Shown here: positions 24,852 to 33,809 of the stretch, in pieces | Numbering within the stretch: the first letter of the stretch is position 1 | How the letters are laid out: every line of letters begins with the position of its first letter | DNA from: Paraburkholderia megapolitana | GTDB lineage: Bacteria > Pseudomonadota > Gammaproteobacteria > Burkholderiales > Burkholderiaceae | Reading direction: 5' to 3' | DNA: 64,000 nucleotides | Assembly: GCF_007556815.1 (NCBI RefSeq) | Contig: NZ_CP041745.1 | Coordinates: forward strand, 744,001-808,000 | Position numbers and translations under genes: made by a program | The notes under the pieces: generated by a model | Database searches by the model: none | What the model saw: the letters and a program-made list of their open reading frames with translations, nothing else | What the model was told of the DNA's origin: nothing

Positions 24852-25007
24852 TTACCAGTGTCCGGGGTGGTAGTACCCGTACACGTCATAATGCGCTGGA
24901 TGCCAGTAGGGCGCATATCCAGGCTGCGCGGGAACGACCACGCAGCCGCTCAAACTGGCGATCGCAGCCGCAGCGCTCAGCACGGCAAGCAGGGTTCTGA
25001 CTTTCAT
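24852..25007 (-). CDS. Tiny lipoprotein with YWHP/YYHPGHW motif (51 aa)
   Basis: A 51-residue frame on the minus strand. It starts 'MKVRTLLAVLSAAAA', carries the lipobox 'SLSGC' (Cys22), and ends 'YAPYWHPAHYDVYGYYHPGHW', so the mature part is only 30 residues rich in Tyr, His, Pro and Trp. GGAAGT lies just upstream of the ATG. It is 8 bases from the start of the neighbouring anchored protein and almost certainly cotranscribed with it. The signal sequence and composition make it credible despite its size. Confidence 0.7.
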   Translation of the reverse strand: MKVRTLLAVLSAAAAIASLSGCVVVPAQPGYAPYWHPAHYDVYGYYHPGHW

Positions 25008-25095
25008 TTCGATACTTCCAGGGGTAATGACGAACGGGCGAACGTCGTATGTGACGTTGCGTTAAACGGGCGGTAATAAAAAATCCGTCGCTCGC

Positions 25096-25449
25096 TTACC
25101 AGCGATGCCAGCCGGTTCGTCTCCAGCCTGGGTGCCAGCCCGGTCCCCAACCACCGCCCCAGCCCGGATGAGCGGCATACCATCCGCCACGATCCCAGTA
25201 GCGATATCCGTCCCAGTAGCGACCGCCGTACCAGCCGACCGCGATCACCGGGCCGCCTACGACGACCGGCGCCGCGACGACGACAGGGGGCGGCGGAGGC
25301 GGCACAGCGACGACAGCGGGCGCGACCACCACCGGCGCAACGGGGACACCGACTGCGACGCCCACGTGTACCCACGCAAAGGAACTGGTTGACGCAAACA
25401 TCGCAATTGCGCCGGCGCAGGAAAGCAACAACATGTGTCTGGATTTCAC
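25096..25449 (-). CDS. Secreted Val/Pro then Gly/Trp/Tyr-rich small protein
   Basis: A 117-residue exported protein: signal peptide at residues 1-25 ('LLLSCAGAIAMFASTSSFA'), a Val/Pro/Ala block (about 30-68), then an aromatic-glycine tail with 'YGGRYWDGYRYWDRGGWY' and 'GWGGGWGPGWHPGW'. Low-complexity proteins of this build are common in Burkholderia envelopes but have no known function to me. AGGAG precedes the start. Confidence 0.75.
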   Translation of the reverse strand: MKSRHMLLLSCAGAIAMFASTSSFAWVHVGVAVGVPVAPVVVAPAVVAVPPPPPPVVVAAPVVVGGPVIAVGWYGGRYWDGYRYWDRGGWYAAHPGWGGGWGPGWHPGWRRTGWHRW

Positions 25450-25633
25450 GATTTATTCTCCTAACGAACGTTGGATGCAGACGACGCTGATCAAGCTGTC
25501 CACATGATCTTCAACGCTCTGAAACCGGCGATCCGTCGTGAGAAAAAACTTTGTTACGAATGTGCGGGTTGGGTAAAAGAAGATCGCTGAGTGCACTCGT
25601 GTTTGCGCATGCGTCGCGACGCACTCAGGAAAT

Positions 25634-25783
25634 CTAGTCTGCAAAACAGCGATGCCCATAAGGACCCGGATGCGTACCGGGCGGACACACGAGTCCCGTC
25701 ACAGGACTCACCGTGCATCCGCTTACCATCGCGAAAGCGCTACCTATCACGCTAACGAGCAACAACGTTCTTAGCATTCGCAT
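25634..25783 (-). CDS. Tiny Cys-containing lipoprotein (49 aa)
   Basis: A 49-residue frame starting 'MRMLRTLLLVSVIG', with lipobox 'MVSGC' (Cys23) and a 27-residue mature part 'TVSPVTGLVCPPGTHPGPYG' followed by 'HRCFAD'. The two remaining cysteines could form a disulfide. GAGGAA lies upstream of the ATG. It begins 15 bases after the stop of the NHL-repeat lipoprotein on the same strand, so the two are probably cotranscribed. Confidence 0.65.
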   Translation of the reverse strand: MRMLRTLLLVSVIGSAFAMVSGCTVSPVTGLVCPPGTHPGPYGHRCFAD

Positions 25784-25798
25784 TTCAGTTCCTCAAAG

Positions 25799-26932
25799 TT
25801 AGGGCAGCGGCGAAATCTGCAGCACTACGCTGCGATTCGGCGCGGTCGTATAGAGCGTTTGTCCGACGATGGCCAGTGCGTCGATCGTCGGTAACGGCTG
25901 CGGCAATTGCCCGAGGTTCAGACCGAATTGCCCCGCGATACCGGCAACCGTGGTGACGATCCCCGCCGGCGAAATCTCGCGAATCGTGCCGTTGTTGACG
26001 TCGTTCGCGTAGACGTTGCCTGCGGAATCGGTGGTGAGATTGCCGAGCCCGTCGAACGTAGCGGTACTGCCCGGTCCGTCCGTCGCGCCCGATGTCGCCG
26101 TCGATCCAGCGAGCGCCGTCACTACACCGGTCGTGCCGTTCAGCGCGACCTGGTAGAGCACGCCGCCGTTCGCATTGGTGTCGTCGTCGGAGATATACAG
26201 ATGGTTGGTGCCGTCGACGGTCATGTCCTGAGGATCGATGAGACCAATCGGCGTGCCCGACGAGTTGACCAGTTGAATGACGTTGATCGCTCCCGTGGGC
26301 GTGATCTGCGTGAGCACGCTCGCGCCGGTGCTCGTGTTCGTCGTGAACACATAGGCATTGGACTGCTGGTCGACTGCAATGCCCGCACTACCGTCGGTCA
26401 GGAGCGCCTGGCCGGTTGCAGGGTCGATCACGGTCGTCACCTGACCCAACGCCGCGATTTTGCGTACGGCCAGGAAATCGGAACCGGCCACATCGTCGGT
26501 GACGTAGACGTTGTCCGCGGAATCGACGGCCAGTTCCTCCGGGCCGCCGAACTGTGCGGCAGCGCCGACGCCATCCGCGGAACCGTTCGCGCCGGCCGTG
26601 CCTGCGAGCGTCGTGACTGCACCGTTGGCGATCTTGCTGATCGTGAAGTTACCGTTGTCGGCGACAAACAGGTTGCCGCTGTTGTCCGCGAAGAGACCCA
26701 CGGGCGTGTCGAACAGGGCCGAGGCGAGCGCGCCGGTTGTCGAGCCCGGGTTGTCCGGTTGCCCTGCGAAGACGCTGATCGACGGAGCGTTGGGGTTGGT
26801 GGGCGGTGGCGATGAGTCGTCGTCGCCTCCGCCGCCGCCACATGCAGCGAGACTGCACGTGGCAATCAGGATGGCAAGAATGGCGGACATCCGGACGTTC
26901 GTTTGCTGCAACTGCTGAGTGCGGATTTTCAT
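25799..26932 (-). CDS. NHL-repeat beta-propeller lipoprotein
   Basis: A 377-residue lipoprotein: signal peptide with lipobox 'CSLAAC' (Cys31), a Gly/Asp/Pro linker, then repeats of the NHL type ('TPVGLFADNSGNLFVADNGN', 'GPEELAVDSADNVYVTDDVA', 'DGLGNLTTDSAGNVYANDVN', 'VTTVAG') that should form a beta-propeller. Such proteins serve as binding platforms at the cell surface or in the periplasm; no catalytic residues are evident. It lies at the head of the small-lipoprotein cluster. Confidence 0.85.
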   Translation of the reverse strand: MKIRTQQLQQTNVRMSAILAILIATCSLAACGGGGGDDDSSPPPTNPNAPSISVFAGQPDNPGSTTGALASALFDTPVGLFADNSGNLFVADNGNFTISKIANGAVTTLAGTAGANGSADGVGAAAQFGGPEELAVDSADNVYVTDDVAGSDFLAVRKIAALGQVTTVIDPATGQALLTDGSAGIAVDQQSNAYVFTTNTSTGASVLTQITPTGAINVIQLVNSSGTPIGLIDPQDMTVDGTNHLYISDDDTNANGGVLYQVALNGTTGVVTALAGSTATSGATDGPGSTATFDGLGNLTTDSAGNVYANDVNNGTIREISPAGIVTTVAGIAGQFGLNLGQLPQPLPTIDALAIVGQTLYTTAPNRSVVLQISPLP

Positions 26933-27427
26933 AGCTCGATATGGCCGATTGTATGGTCGAGGTACCCGGATTTCTCGATACGCGGTTTATGCGGAATCGG
27001 ATATCGATCTGCCGGGTTGGGGCTGTGCTTCGTTTATACGCAGCGCTATCCGGAATCCGTCGCTTTGCAGAGAAATCTTTTCTCGACTTACATTTGGTAA
27101 CTGAAGGAAATGAATTCCCTCTTTGGGGTTCCTAAGCTCCGTCGTAAACTCAATGGCATTCGATTGGCATGGAATCGACAGCTTGAGTGTCGACGTATCG
27201 TTGGGTGTGATGCCTTTTCGGCGTTGCGTAATGATTTCGTAATAAAAATATCGGATACACGGTTTGAAGTCGGCATTTGGCGCACCGATAATTGCGCGTA
27301 CCGATTTGCGTGTATTCGCGTCGCGGTCCACGAGACCTGCGCGGCCACGTATGCCAAACACTCTTCATCGCTGGCAGGGCAGTCCTGCCGGTCAATCGGT
27401 ATTCAATCGAGAACGTCTGGAGAAGAC
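26933..27427. other. Intergenic region, no gene seen
   Basis: About 495 bases, less GC-rich than the surroundings, between the divergent NHL-repeat gene and the DUF2844 gene. The DUF2844 frame continues upstream to 27110, but the protein start with its signal peptide is clearly at 27428. Promoters for both directions should lie here; I could not single out -35/-10 boxes with confidence. Confidence 0.5.
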
Positions 27428-27937
27428 ATGAACCTTCGCATCGTTTGCAGTGCGATGGCAGTCGCGGCTGCGATTGCCGCACTGCCCGCCCATGCCGAAC
27501 TTGGCGGCGCGCCCACGTGGTCGGCCGGCGCCACAACCTCGAGCGCAACCGCTTCGACATCGGCTACGTCCGGCACCTCCGCCACGCTCGCCGCACGTCG
27601 CATGAGCGCGAACGCGACGCCCTACACGGTCAATACGACCACGCTGACAGGCGGCACCGTCGTGCGCGAGTACCTCGCCTCGAATGGCAATGTGTTCGCG
27701 GTTGCATGGCAAGGACCGCAGGTTCCCGAACTCGACACGCTGCTCGGTACGTACTTTCCGGGTTACGTGCAATCTCTCAATACCGCGCGGGCCGCGCACG
27801 GCACCGGCTTCGGTGCAGCGAGCGTGCAGAGCTCGGACCTCGTGGTCCAGAGCGGCGGACATATGGGCGCGTTCGCAGGGCGCGCGTGGTTGCCGCCGGC
27901 TCTGCCGGCAGGCGTGAGCGCTAACGACATCCAGTGA
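27428..27937 (+). CDS. DUF2844 family secreted protein
   Basis: A 169-residue protein with a signal peptide (residues 1-23, 'AMAVAAAIAALPAHA'), a Ser/Thr/Ala linker and a domain with 'VREYLASNGNVFAVAWQGP' and 'LDTLLGTYFPGYVQ', which I recognise as DUF2844. Function unknown. AGAAGAC precedes the ATG. It is followed directly by the DUF3443 gene, an arrangement I recall as common in Burkholderia, so the two products probably act together in the periplasm. Confidence 0.85.
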   Translation: MNLRIVCSAMAVAAAIAALPAHAELGGAPTWSAGATTSSATASTSATSGTSATLAARRMSANATPYTVNTTTLTGGTVVREYLASNGNVFAVAWQGPQVPELDTLLGTYFPGYVQSLNTARAAHGTGFGAASVQSSDLVVQSGGHMGAFAGRAWLPPALPAGVSANDIQ

Positions 27938-27948
27938 TCAGGGGAAAC

Positions 27949-29190
27949 ATGATGCGCAAGATTATCTGGCTGGCCGCAGTAGCGGGATTGTGTGCAGGGC
28001 TCACGGCGTGCGGTGGTGGCGGCGGGAGTAATAACAGTTCGTCGTCGGGTAACTCGGGTACGAATACGGGCACGGGTACTTCAACCGGCACGTCGTCCAA
28101 TGCGGCGAATACGGTGCAGATCACCGTCTCGCCCGCGGGCGGCAATGTGCGGAATTATCCGATGGTGAGCGTGACGATCTGCGCGGCGAACAGCAATGCA
28201 TCGTCGAACTGTTCGACGGTCAACAATGTGCTGGTCGACACGGGGTCGTACGGGCTGCGTATCTTCGCTTCGCAGATTCCGAGCGCCACGCTCTCGGGCA
28301 TGCCGAACGTTGCCACGACGCAGACGATGGCTGAATGCACGGGCTTCGGTTCGGGCGACACGTGGGGCACTGTGCGTGCCGCCGACATCAAGATGTCGGG
28401 AGAAATCGCGACGAACCTGCCGATCCAGGTCATTCAGGATTCGTCGCTGGCCGCGTCGATGCCGAGTGGTTGCACGACCGGCCCCAGCATCAACACGCCT
28501 TCGGTGCTCGGGGCCAACGGCATTCTCGGCATCGGCGCCGCGCAGAGCGATCTTGGCGCCGGCACGTATTTCTCGTGTTCGGGGACCAGCTGCACCCGGA
28601 CGAATCCGACAAACACACAGGTCATCGCGAACCCCGTCGTGCTGTTTCCGAACGACAACAACGGCGTGATCGTCGAATTCGCACAGGTACCGGATTCCGG
28701 CGCAGCCACCGCAACCGGCACGCTCGTGTTCGGCATCGATACGCAGTCGAACAACGCGCTTGCCGGCACGGGGGCGACGATCCTGCCCACGGACGGCAAC
28801 GGCAACATGGCTGTCTCCTTCAACGGCACGTCCTATCCGGCAGGTTCATCGGGTGCGTTCCTCGATTCGGGTTCGAACGGCATCTTCTTCAACGATCCTT
28901 CGCTATCGACGGACAGCAACACCTTCTTCACTCCGTCGAGCACGCTGGCCATGAGCGCGGTACTGACCGCGGCGAACTCGACATCGGCGACCGTGCAATT
29001 CAACGTTGCGAACGCGGACAGTTTGTTCAACACCGGCAACTATGCGTTCAACAATCTCGCCGGGGCGGCGCCGAGCGGCCTCGATCTGGGTATGCCGTTC
29101 TTCTATGGCAAGAATGTCTATCAGGGTATTGCGGGGACGGCGTCGACGGGCGGTGGTACGGGCCCGTATGTCGCGTACACGTCTAACTAG
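27949..29190 (+). CDS. DUF3443 lipoprotein with pepsin-like aspartic protease motifs
   Basis: A 413-residue lipoprotein (lipobox 'GLTAC') with a Gly/Ser/Thr linker. I recognise it as DUF3443. It carries, in the order found in pepsin, 'VLVDTGSYGLR' (Asp97), a strand 'VRAADIKMSGEI', 'NGILGIGAA', 'GTLVFGIDTQS', and 'AFLDSGSNGIFF' (Asp306). The two Asp motifs are 209 residues apart, near the 183 of pepsin. The flap tyrosine is not obvious. I infer a two-lobed aspartic-protease fold, possibly active, exposed outside the cytoplasm. GGGGAAAC precedes the ATG. It is 12 bases after DUF2844. Confidence 0.85.
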   Translation: MMRKIIWLAAVAGLCAGLTACGGGGGSNNSSSSGNSGTNTGTGTSTGTSSNAANTVQITVSPAGGNVRNYPMVSVTICAANSNASSNCSTVNNVLVDTGSYGLRIFASQIPSATLSGMPNVATTQTMAECTGFGSGDTWGTVRAADIKMSGEIATNLPIQVIQDSSLAASMPSGCTTGPSINTPSVLGANGILGIGAAQSDLGAGTYFSCSGTSCTRTNPTNTQVIANPVVLFPNDNNGVIVEFAQVPDSGAATATGTLVFGIDTQSNNALAGTGATILPTDGNGNMAVSFNGTSYPAGSSGAFLDSGSNGIFFNDPSLSTDSNTFFTPSSTLAMSAVLTAANSTSATVQFNVANADSLFNTGNYAFNNLAGAAPSGLDLGMPFFYGKNVYQGIAGTASTGGGTGPYVAYTSN

Positions 29191-29216
29191 ACGCTAGTAG
29201 TGTATTGACCATCTGG

Positions 29217-29248
29217 CGCTGCGCATCGGCAGGTTGCGATGCGCAGCG
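29217..29248. terminator. Hairpin between convergent genes, probably bidirectional terminator
   Basis: A perfect 12-base-pair stem (CGCTGCGCATCG / CGATGCGCAGCG) with an 8-base loop in the 58 bases between the DUF3443 and PEBP stops. There is no T run, so termination efficiency is uncertain, but the position suits a shared terminator. Confidence 0.6.
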
Positions 29249-29824
29249 TCATCGCCCGTAGCGCAACACGATACTCGTCGCCGCAAGGACATGGTCCTTC
29301 AACGCCGCCAGCAACGCGTCACGCGTGAGTCCGGCCGGCAATGCGTCGGGCGCAAGATCGAGCGCGTATGCCTGCACCACGTAGTGATGCGCAATCTCCC
29401 CGACCGGCGGGCATGGACCGTAGTAGCCCGAATGCCCCGTGCGATTCGTACCGCCGACGCTACCCTCCGGCGCGGGGTGTCCTTCATCGAGCGAATTCAG
29501 CGTTGCCGGAATGCCGTATTGCACCCAATGGACGACCCCGAGCCCCTTCGCTCCGTCGGGGTCGTAGATCGTGACCGCAAAACTGCGTGTGCCTGCCGGT
29601 ACGTGCTGCCATTGCAGTGCGGGCGAAACATTCGCGCCGCCGCACTGGTTGGCGCTGGATGCATGACGCGAATCGAGCGTCGCGCCGTCGGCGAGACCCG
29701 GTGACGACAACGTGAACGCATCGGCTGCGGGCGCGGGTGCAGCCACCGCCTGCAGCGTCGCTATCGCGAACACACCAGCGAACATCGGACGCACGAAAGC
29801 GCGAAGAGAAGATCGGCGGATCAT
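29249..29824 (-). CDS. PEBP/YbhB-like secreted protein
   Basis: A 191-residue phosphatidylethanolamine-binding-protein family member of the bacterial YbhB/YbcL type, with an added signal peptide (residues 1-33, 'MFAGVFAIATLQAVAAPAPA') that puts it in the periplasm. Ligand-pocket motifs are 'SFAVTIYDPDGAKG', 'VVHWVQYGIP', and 'GHSGYYGPCPPVGE' with the following His pair. Ligand unknown. It converges with the DUF3443 gene. Confidence 0.9.
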   Translation of the reverse strand: MIRRSSLRAFVRPMFAGVFAIATLQAVAAPAPAADAFTLSSPGLADGATLDSRHASSANQCGGANVSPALQWQHVPAGTRSFAVTIYDPDGAKGLGVVHWVQYGIPATLNSLDEGHPAPEGSVGGTNRTGHSGYYGPCPPVGEIAHHYVVQAYALDLAPDALPAGLTRDALLAALKDHVLAATSIVLRYGR

Positions 29825-30046
29825 GAGGCGGATTCCTTTAGCGTTGTCAGGCGGGTTGCACGAGGGACTTCAGTTGCTGAGCGCGATCAGGAATGGATCT
29901 GCGCCCACGGTTAACTCATCTCCGAAGCCCGCATGGTAGAACAGCTCGCGCATGGGTATGCTAGTGCCGTTTCCGGCGCACGCATCGTCGCCGCACACGT
30001 CGCCCTATCCGGCAAGGCATCCATCAGGCAGGAGCACAAGCACACC

Positions 30047-30832
30047 ATGACGCCATCGAATCGCGATGTTCATCACGCCGCTGCGCAGGGCTACACCACG
30101 ACCGCCGACAACTACGTACGCGGTCGTCCCGACTATCCGCCGGCCGTCGCCGGCTGGCTGCGCGAGACGCTGGGCCTTGCAGCGGGCCGCACGGTCATCG
30201 ATCTCGGCGCGGGCACCGGCAAGTTCACACCGCGTCTGCTGGAAACCGGCGCCACGGTGATCGCCGTCGAGCCCGTCGAGCAGATGCGCGACAAGCTGTC
30301 GGCGGCATTGCCGCAGGTCGAAGCGCTGGCCGGTACGGCCGCGGCGATTCCGCTCGACGATGCGTCAGTGGATGCCGTGGTGTGCGCGCAGTCGTTCCAC
30401 TGGTTCGCGACCCGCGAGGCGCTCGCCGAGATTCATCGCGTGTTGAAGCCGGGTGGGCGCTTAGGGCTCGTGTGGAATCTGCGCGATGCACGCGTGGGCT
30501 GGGTGGCGCAGCTCGATCGCATCGTCAACCGTGCTGAGGGCGACACGCCGCGTTACTACACGGGTGCGTGGCGCAGCGTGTTTCCGTTTGCGGGTTTCAG
30601 CACGCTGCAGGAAGCGCATTTTTCGATCGGTCACACCGGGTCGCCCGAAGATGTGATCGTGGCGCGGGTCCGTTCGACCAGCTTCATTGCGGCGCTTCCG
30701 GAAGCAGCACGCGCGCAGATCGATGCCGAAGTGCGCGCGCTGATTGCCGCGGAGCCGGAACTTGCCGGCAAGGACATCGTCACGCTGCCTTATGAAACGG
30801 CGGCGTTCTGCACGATCAAAGAAGGCGCGTGA
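30047..30832 (+). CDS. Class I SAM-dependent methyltransferase
   Basis: A 261-residue methyltransferase. Motif I is 'VIDLGAGTGKFTPRLL' (about residue 50), motif II ends 'VIAVEPVEQM', and 'PLDDASVDAVVCAQSFHWF' is the motif IV region typical of the Methyltransf_11 group, followed by 'RVLKPGGRLGLVWNLRD'. The start at 'MTPSNRDVHH' is preceded by GGAGC; the upstream in-frame extension is not family-like. Substrate unknown, probably a small molecule. Confidence 0.9.
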   Translation: MTPSNRDVHHAAAQGYTTTADNYVRGRPDYPPAVAGWLRETLGLAAGRTVIDLGAGTGKFTPRLLETGATVIAVEPVEQMRDKLSAALPQVEALAGTAAAIPLDDASVDAVVCAQSFHWFATREALAEIHRVLKPGGRLGLVWNLRDARVGWVAQLDRIVNRAEGDTPRYYTGAWRSVFPFAGFSTLQEAHFSIGHTGSPEDVIVARVRSTSFIAALPEAARAQIDAEVRALIAAEPELAGKDIVTLPYETAAFCTIKEGA

Positions 30833-30868
30833 CTACGCGCCGCGCCACACGCCGCACAATCGCCTTGG

Positions 30869-31507
30869 TTAGATACCGCGTCTAAAAGCAGTGAACATCA
30901 AACGCAGACCAAGTGCGGCGATCGCCGTCGCCGCGATCCGGTCCACCCACGCTTTCGAATTCAGATACAACTCGCGCGGACGACGGCTCGAGAAGCCCAG
31001 CGCGACTATCGTGTACCAGCCCGCCTCGATACAGAACACTGCCGGCGGCAGCACGAAGTAACACCACATCGGCGGATGCTGCGGCAGCAGCGCGGCGAAG
31101 ATGCTGCCGTAGTAGATCGACGTCTTCGGGTTGCTCAACTGCGTGCTCAGCCCGAGCCACAGCGACTTGCGCAGATTGCCGCGCGCACCGGCCTCCGTAC
31201 GGTCGAAGACAAACGGCGCCGCTGCACCGCGCCAGATTTTCAGCGCGATATACACGAGATATAAACCACCCGCGATTTTCAGCCCCGCATACAGCCAGGC
31301 GACCGCTTCCAGCAGCGTGTACAGGCCGACCAGCGCCACCCCCGCGAAACACACGCCGCCTAGCCCCATGCCGATCGCGCTTGCCAGCCCGTCGCGACGC
31401 GACACGCCGATCGCATTGCGGGCAACGACGATGAAACTCGGACCCGGGCTCATCGCGCCGAGCATCAGCGCGGCGAGGATAGCGGCAATGGCGGTTGAGG
31501 CGTTCAC
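30869..31507 (-). CDS. LysE-family amino acid exporter
   Basis: A 212-residue inner-membrane exporter with about six helices and the LysE/RhtB signature 'LGAMSPGPSFIVVARNAIGV' near the N-terminus. I start at GTG 31507, preceded by AGGAGA at a good distance; an ATG further upstream would add a non-homologous leader. Family members export lysine, homoserine, threonine or similar compounds. No regulator is adjacent. Confidence 0.88.
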   Translation of the reverse strand: MNASTAIAAILAALMLGAMSPGPSFIVVARNAIGVSRRDGLASAIGMGLGGVCFAGVALVGLYTLLEAVAWLYAGLKIAGGLYLVYIALKIWRGAAAPFVFDRTEAGARGNLRKSLWLGLSTQLSNPKTSIYYGSIFAALLPQHPPMWCYFVLPPAVFCIEAGWYTIVALGFSSRRPRELYLNSKAWVDRIAATAIAALGLRLMFTAFRRGI

Positions 31508-31612
31508 GGAAGGTCTCCTGAGAAGAAGGGGCGGTGGGAGGCATATCGTGCCTTGTTGCGTGATTCGCGGCAAGGCGGGCGCATCGATTGCGGTCCGCTT
31601 GTTGAGCTCTGT

Positions 31613-33517
31613 TCAGGGCCGCGCCGCCACCCCACCCGCAAGCAGGCACAGGCCCACCAGATCGCGGAACGTCGCGGCGCTGCGCGCATCGCTATCGGCA
31701 CTCGCGCCCGCCACACTCTCTCCCGGCCCACCCACACCGACGATCAACGTCGCCGCAGGCGCGCGTTCCTGCACACGGCGCAGCAGGTTCTGCAGATAGA
31801 GCGGCGCTTCCGCCGCATCGAGCGTGAGCACGCAGACGATCGTCGCATCGCCGGTGGCATCCGGATCGGTGTGACGCTTGCGGAACTGTTCGTAGGTCGC
31901 GGCGGCCGGTGCGAGTCCGAAGCGTGTGAGCAACTGCACGGCGATCGCGACAGCGGCATCGTCGAAGGCGCCGCGGCCCGCGATGCAGAGCACGTTCGCG
32001 CCACGCGCCGGCGCGATCAGAGCCGCGAGGTCGTGCTCGCGCTCTCGCGCTCCGTCGGCATTGGCGTCTGCCGCCGGTCCAGCCGATTCCACCGCGCCCG
32101 CGATTTCGAGCTTCAAGCGTTCGTCCGGCGCCCCACCGATATCCTCGAGGCTCTCGACAATATCGAGCAGCGATTCGTTCATCCGCACGAGCTGCTCGGG
32201 CGAGAAGACGCCACGCAGCGTGTCGGTGCGCGCGAGCCGCAGACCTTCGCGCGCGACGTTGTCGTAGTAGTCGATCAGCGGCAGGTCGCGCAGCAGCCGC
32301 ATGGCCTGATCGATGGCTTCTTGAGGATCGTCGGCGAGCAACCGCTGATAGAACATCTGCGCAGGGGTGAGCGCCGGCTGGTCGCCAAGCAGCACCGCGA
32401 TGAACTTGAGACGGTCCGCGTAGCGCCCGAGCGTGACGAGACAGAGCGTGAGCGGTGTCGACAGCACGAGGCCGATCGGCCCCCACAGCCAGCTCCAGAA
32501 AATTGCCGCGACGACCACCGCGAGCGGCGACAGCCCCGAGCTATGGCCGTACAACAACGGCTCGACAATCTGACCCGCGACGATGTCGACCACGACGAAC
32601 AGCACGAGAGTCAGAACGCCCATGGTCCATTGCGGCTGGATCGCGGCCGCGAGAACGGTGGCAAGGATCGCCGCGATCCACGTGCCGATATACGGCACGA
32701 AGCGCAGCAGCGCGGTCAGCACGCCGAACAGCAATGCACCCGGCACGCCGATGATCGCGAGGCCGGTCGAGATTACCGCGCCGGTGCCGAGATTGACGCC
32801 GAGCTGCGCGACGAAGTAGCGGCTCAAGCGTTTGGCCGCGTCGTTGAGCGCGGTCGTCGTGCGGTGCAGGTCGCTCGAACCGAACAGGCGGATCAACCGG
32901 TCGCGCAGATCCTCGCGCTGAAACAGGATGAAGATGGTCACCACGATCACGATGAACATCGTCTCGAGCGGCCCGACCACCGGCGAGAACACGCGGCGCG
33001 TCAGTTCGAGCGGCGAGGGCATCGGTTCGTGCACTTCGACCGGCATCGGCGCGGCGGCGGTCGGGCGTTGCGCGCGGCCGCCGTGTTGCGGACGGGCCTT
33101 CGGCATCACGCCTTGCAGCGCGGTGGACGCGCGGCTCAGCAGCGCGTCGGCGCGACCGATGGTCTTCTCCTGCACGGTTTCGATCTTGGCTTCGATCGCG
33201 ACCTGGTACTGCGGCAGATCGGTCGCGAGCTGCGCGAACTGCGCGGCGATCAGCGTGCTGACGGCGAGCAGCGTGACGAGCGCGATGACCACGGCGACGA
33301 CGATCGACGGAACCTGGCCGATGCGCAGCCGCCGCAACACACCGACGAGCGGCGCGAGCAGAAAGCTCAGCAGCACCGCGAGCGTGATCGGCACCAGCAC
33401 CGCGCGGCCGAAGTACAGCCCGCACACGACCACGACGCTGATGATCACCGTCGTCAGGGTCTGGATGCCTGGGGCGCCGGTGGGAAAGACGCGGTTAGGC
33501 GGTCTGGGTTGCGACAT
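31613..33517 (-). CDS. AI-2E (PerM) family transporter with long C-terminal extension
   Basis: A 634-residue membrane protein. The first about 400 residues are the AI-2E/PerM permease domain: two N-terminal helices, the amphipathic periplasmic stretch about residues 60-150, and six or so more helices with 'VPGALLFGVLTALLRFVPYI' and the helix containing 'VEPLLYGHSSGLSPL'. Residues about 430-634 are a cytoplasmic extension with an alpha/beta look ('ANVLCIAGRGAFDDAAVAI', 'ATLIVGVGGPG') that is absent from standard PerM proteins of about 350 residues and may be regulatory. Confidence 0.88.
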   Translation of the reverse strand: MSQPRPPNRVFPTGAPGIQTLTTVIISVVVVCGLYFGRAVLVPITLAVLLSFLLAPLVGVLRRLRIGQVPSIVVAVVIALVTLLAVSTLIAAQFAQLATDLPQYQVAIEAKIETVQEKTIGRADALLSRASTALQGVMPKARPQHGGRAQRPTAAAPMPVEVHEPMPSPLELTRRVFSPVVGPLETMFIVIVVTIFILFQREDLRDRLIRLFGSSDLHRTTTALNDAAKRLSRYFVAQLGVNLGTGAVISTGLAIIGVPGALLFGVLTALLRFVPYIGTWIAAILATVLAAAIQPQWTMGVLTLVLFVVVDIVAGQIVEPLLYGHSSGLSPLAVVVAAIFWSWLWGPIGLVLSTPLTLCLVTLGRYADRLKFIAVLLGDQPALTPAQMFYQRLLADDPQEAIDQAMRLLRDLPLIDYYDNVAREGLRLARTDTLRGVFSPEQLVRMNESLLDIVESLEDIGGAPDERLKLEIAGAVESAGPAADANADGAREREHDLAALIAPARGANVLCIAGRGAFDDAAVAIAVQLLTRFGLAPAAATYEQFRKRHTDPDATGDATIVCVLTLDAAEAPLYLQNLLRRVQERAPAATLIVGVGGPGESVAGASADSDARSAATFRDLVGLCLLAGGVAARP

Positions 33518-33809
33518 GGGAACGACCTGAACAATGGCAATGATTGACGAACGGTATCAAAAAACGGAGTGGTGGCGCAGATTCGGTCATCCAGGCGCGC
33601 CGCGGCGGCGTCACCTTTATCGCGCAGACCTGCACATCGGTGGTGCTACAGCGTGCCGTCCATAGCGGCCCGGGCGCTTGAGCAAACCTGCGCAATGCAC
33701 ATACGAAACGTTTGCGTCGTAGCCGATGCCTGCCGCCATGCCAGCACGCGCTCGGCCTGATACTTGCTGCAACGTGGAAAACAACCAGTTATCCACTCGG
33801 GGCCGCGCC

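Noticed and set aside
31553..33547. 664-codon plus-strand frame opposite the AI-2E transporter
   Set aside because: Composition (Arg/Asp/His runs) is a frame shadow; the minus-strand membrane protein explains the sequence.
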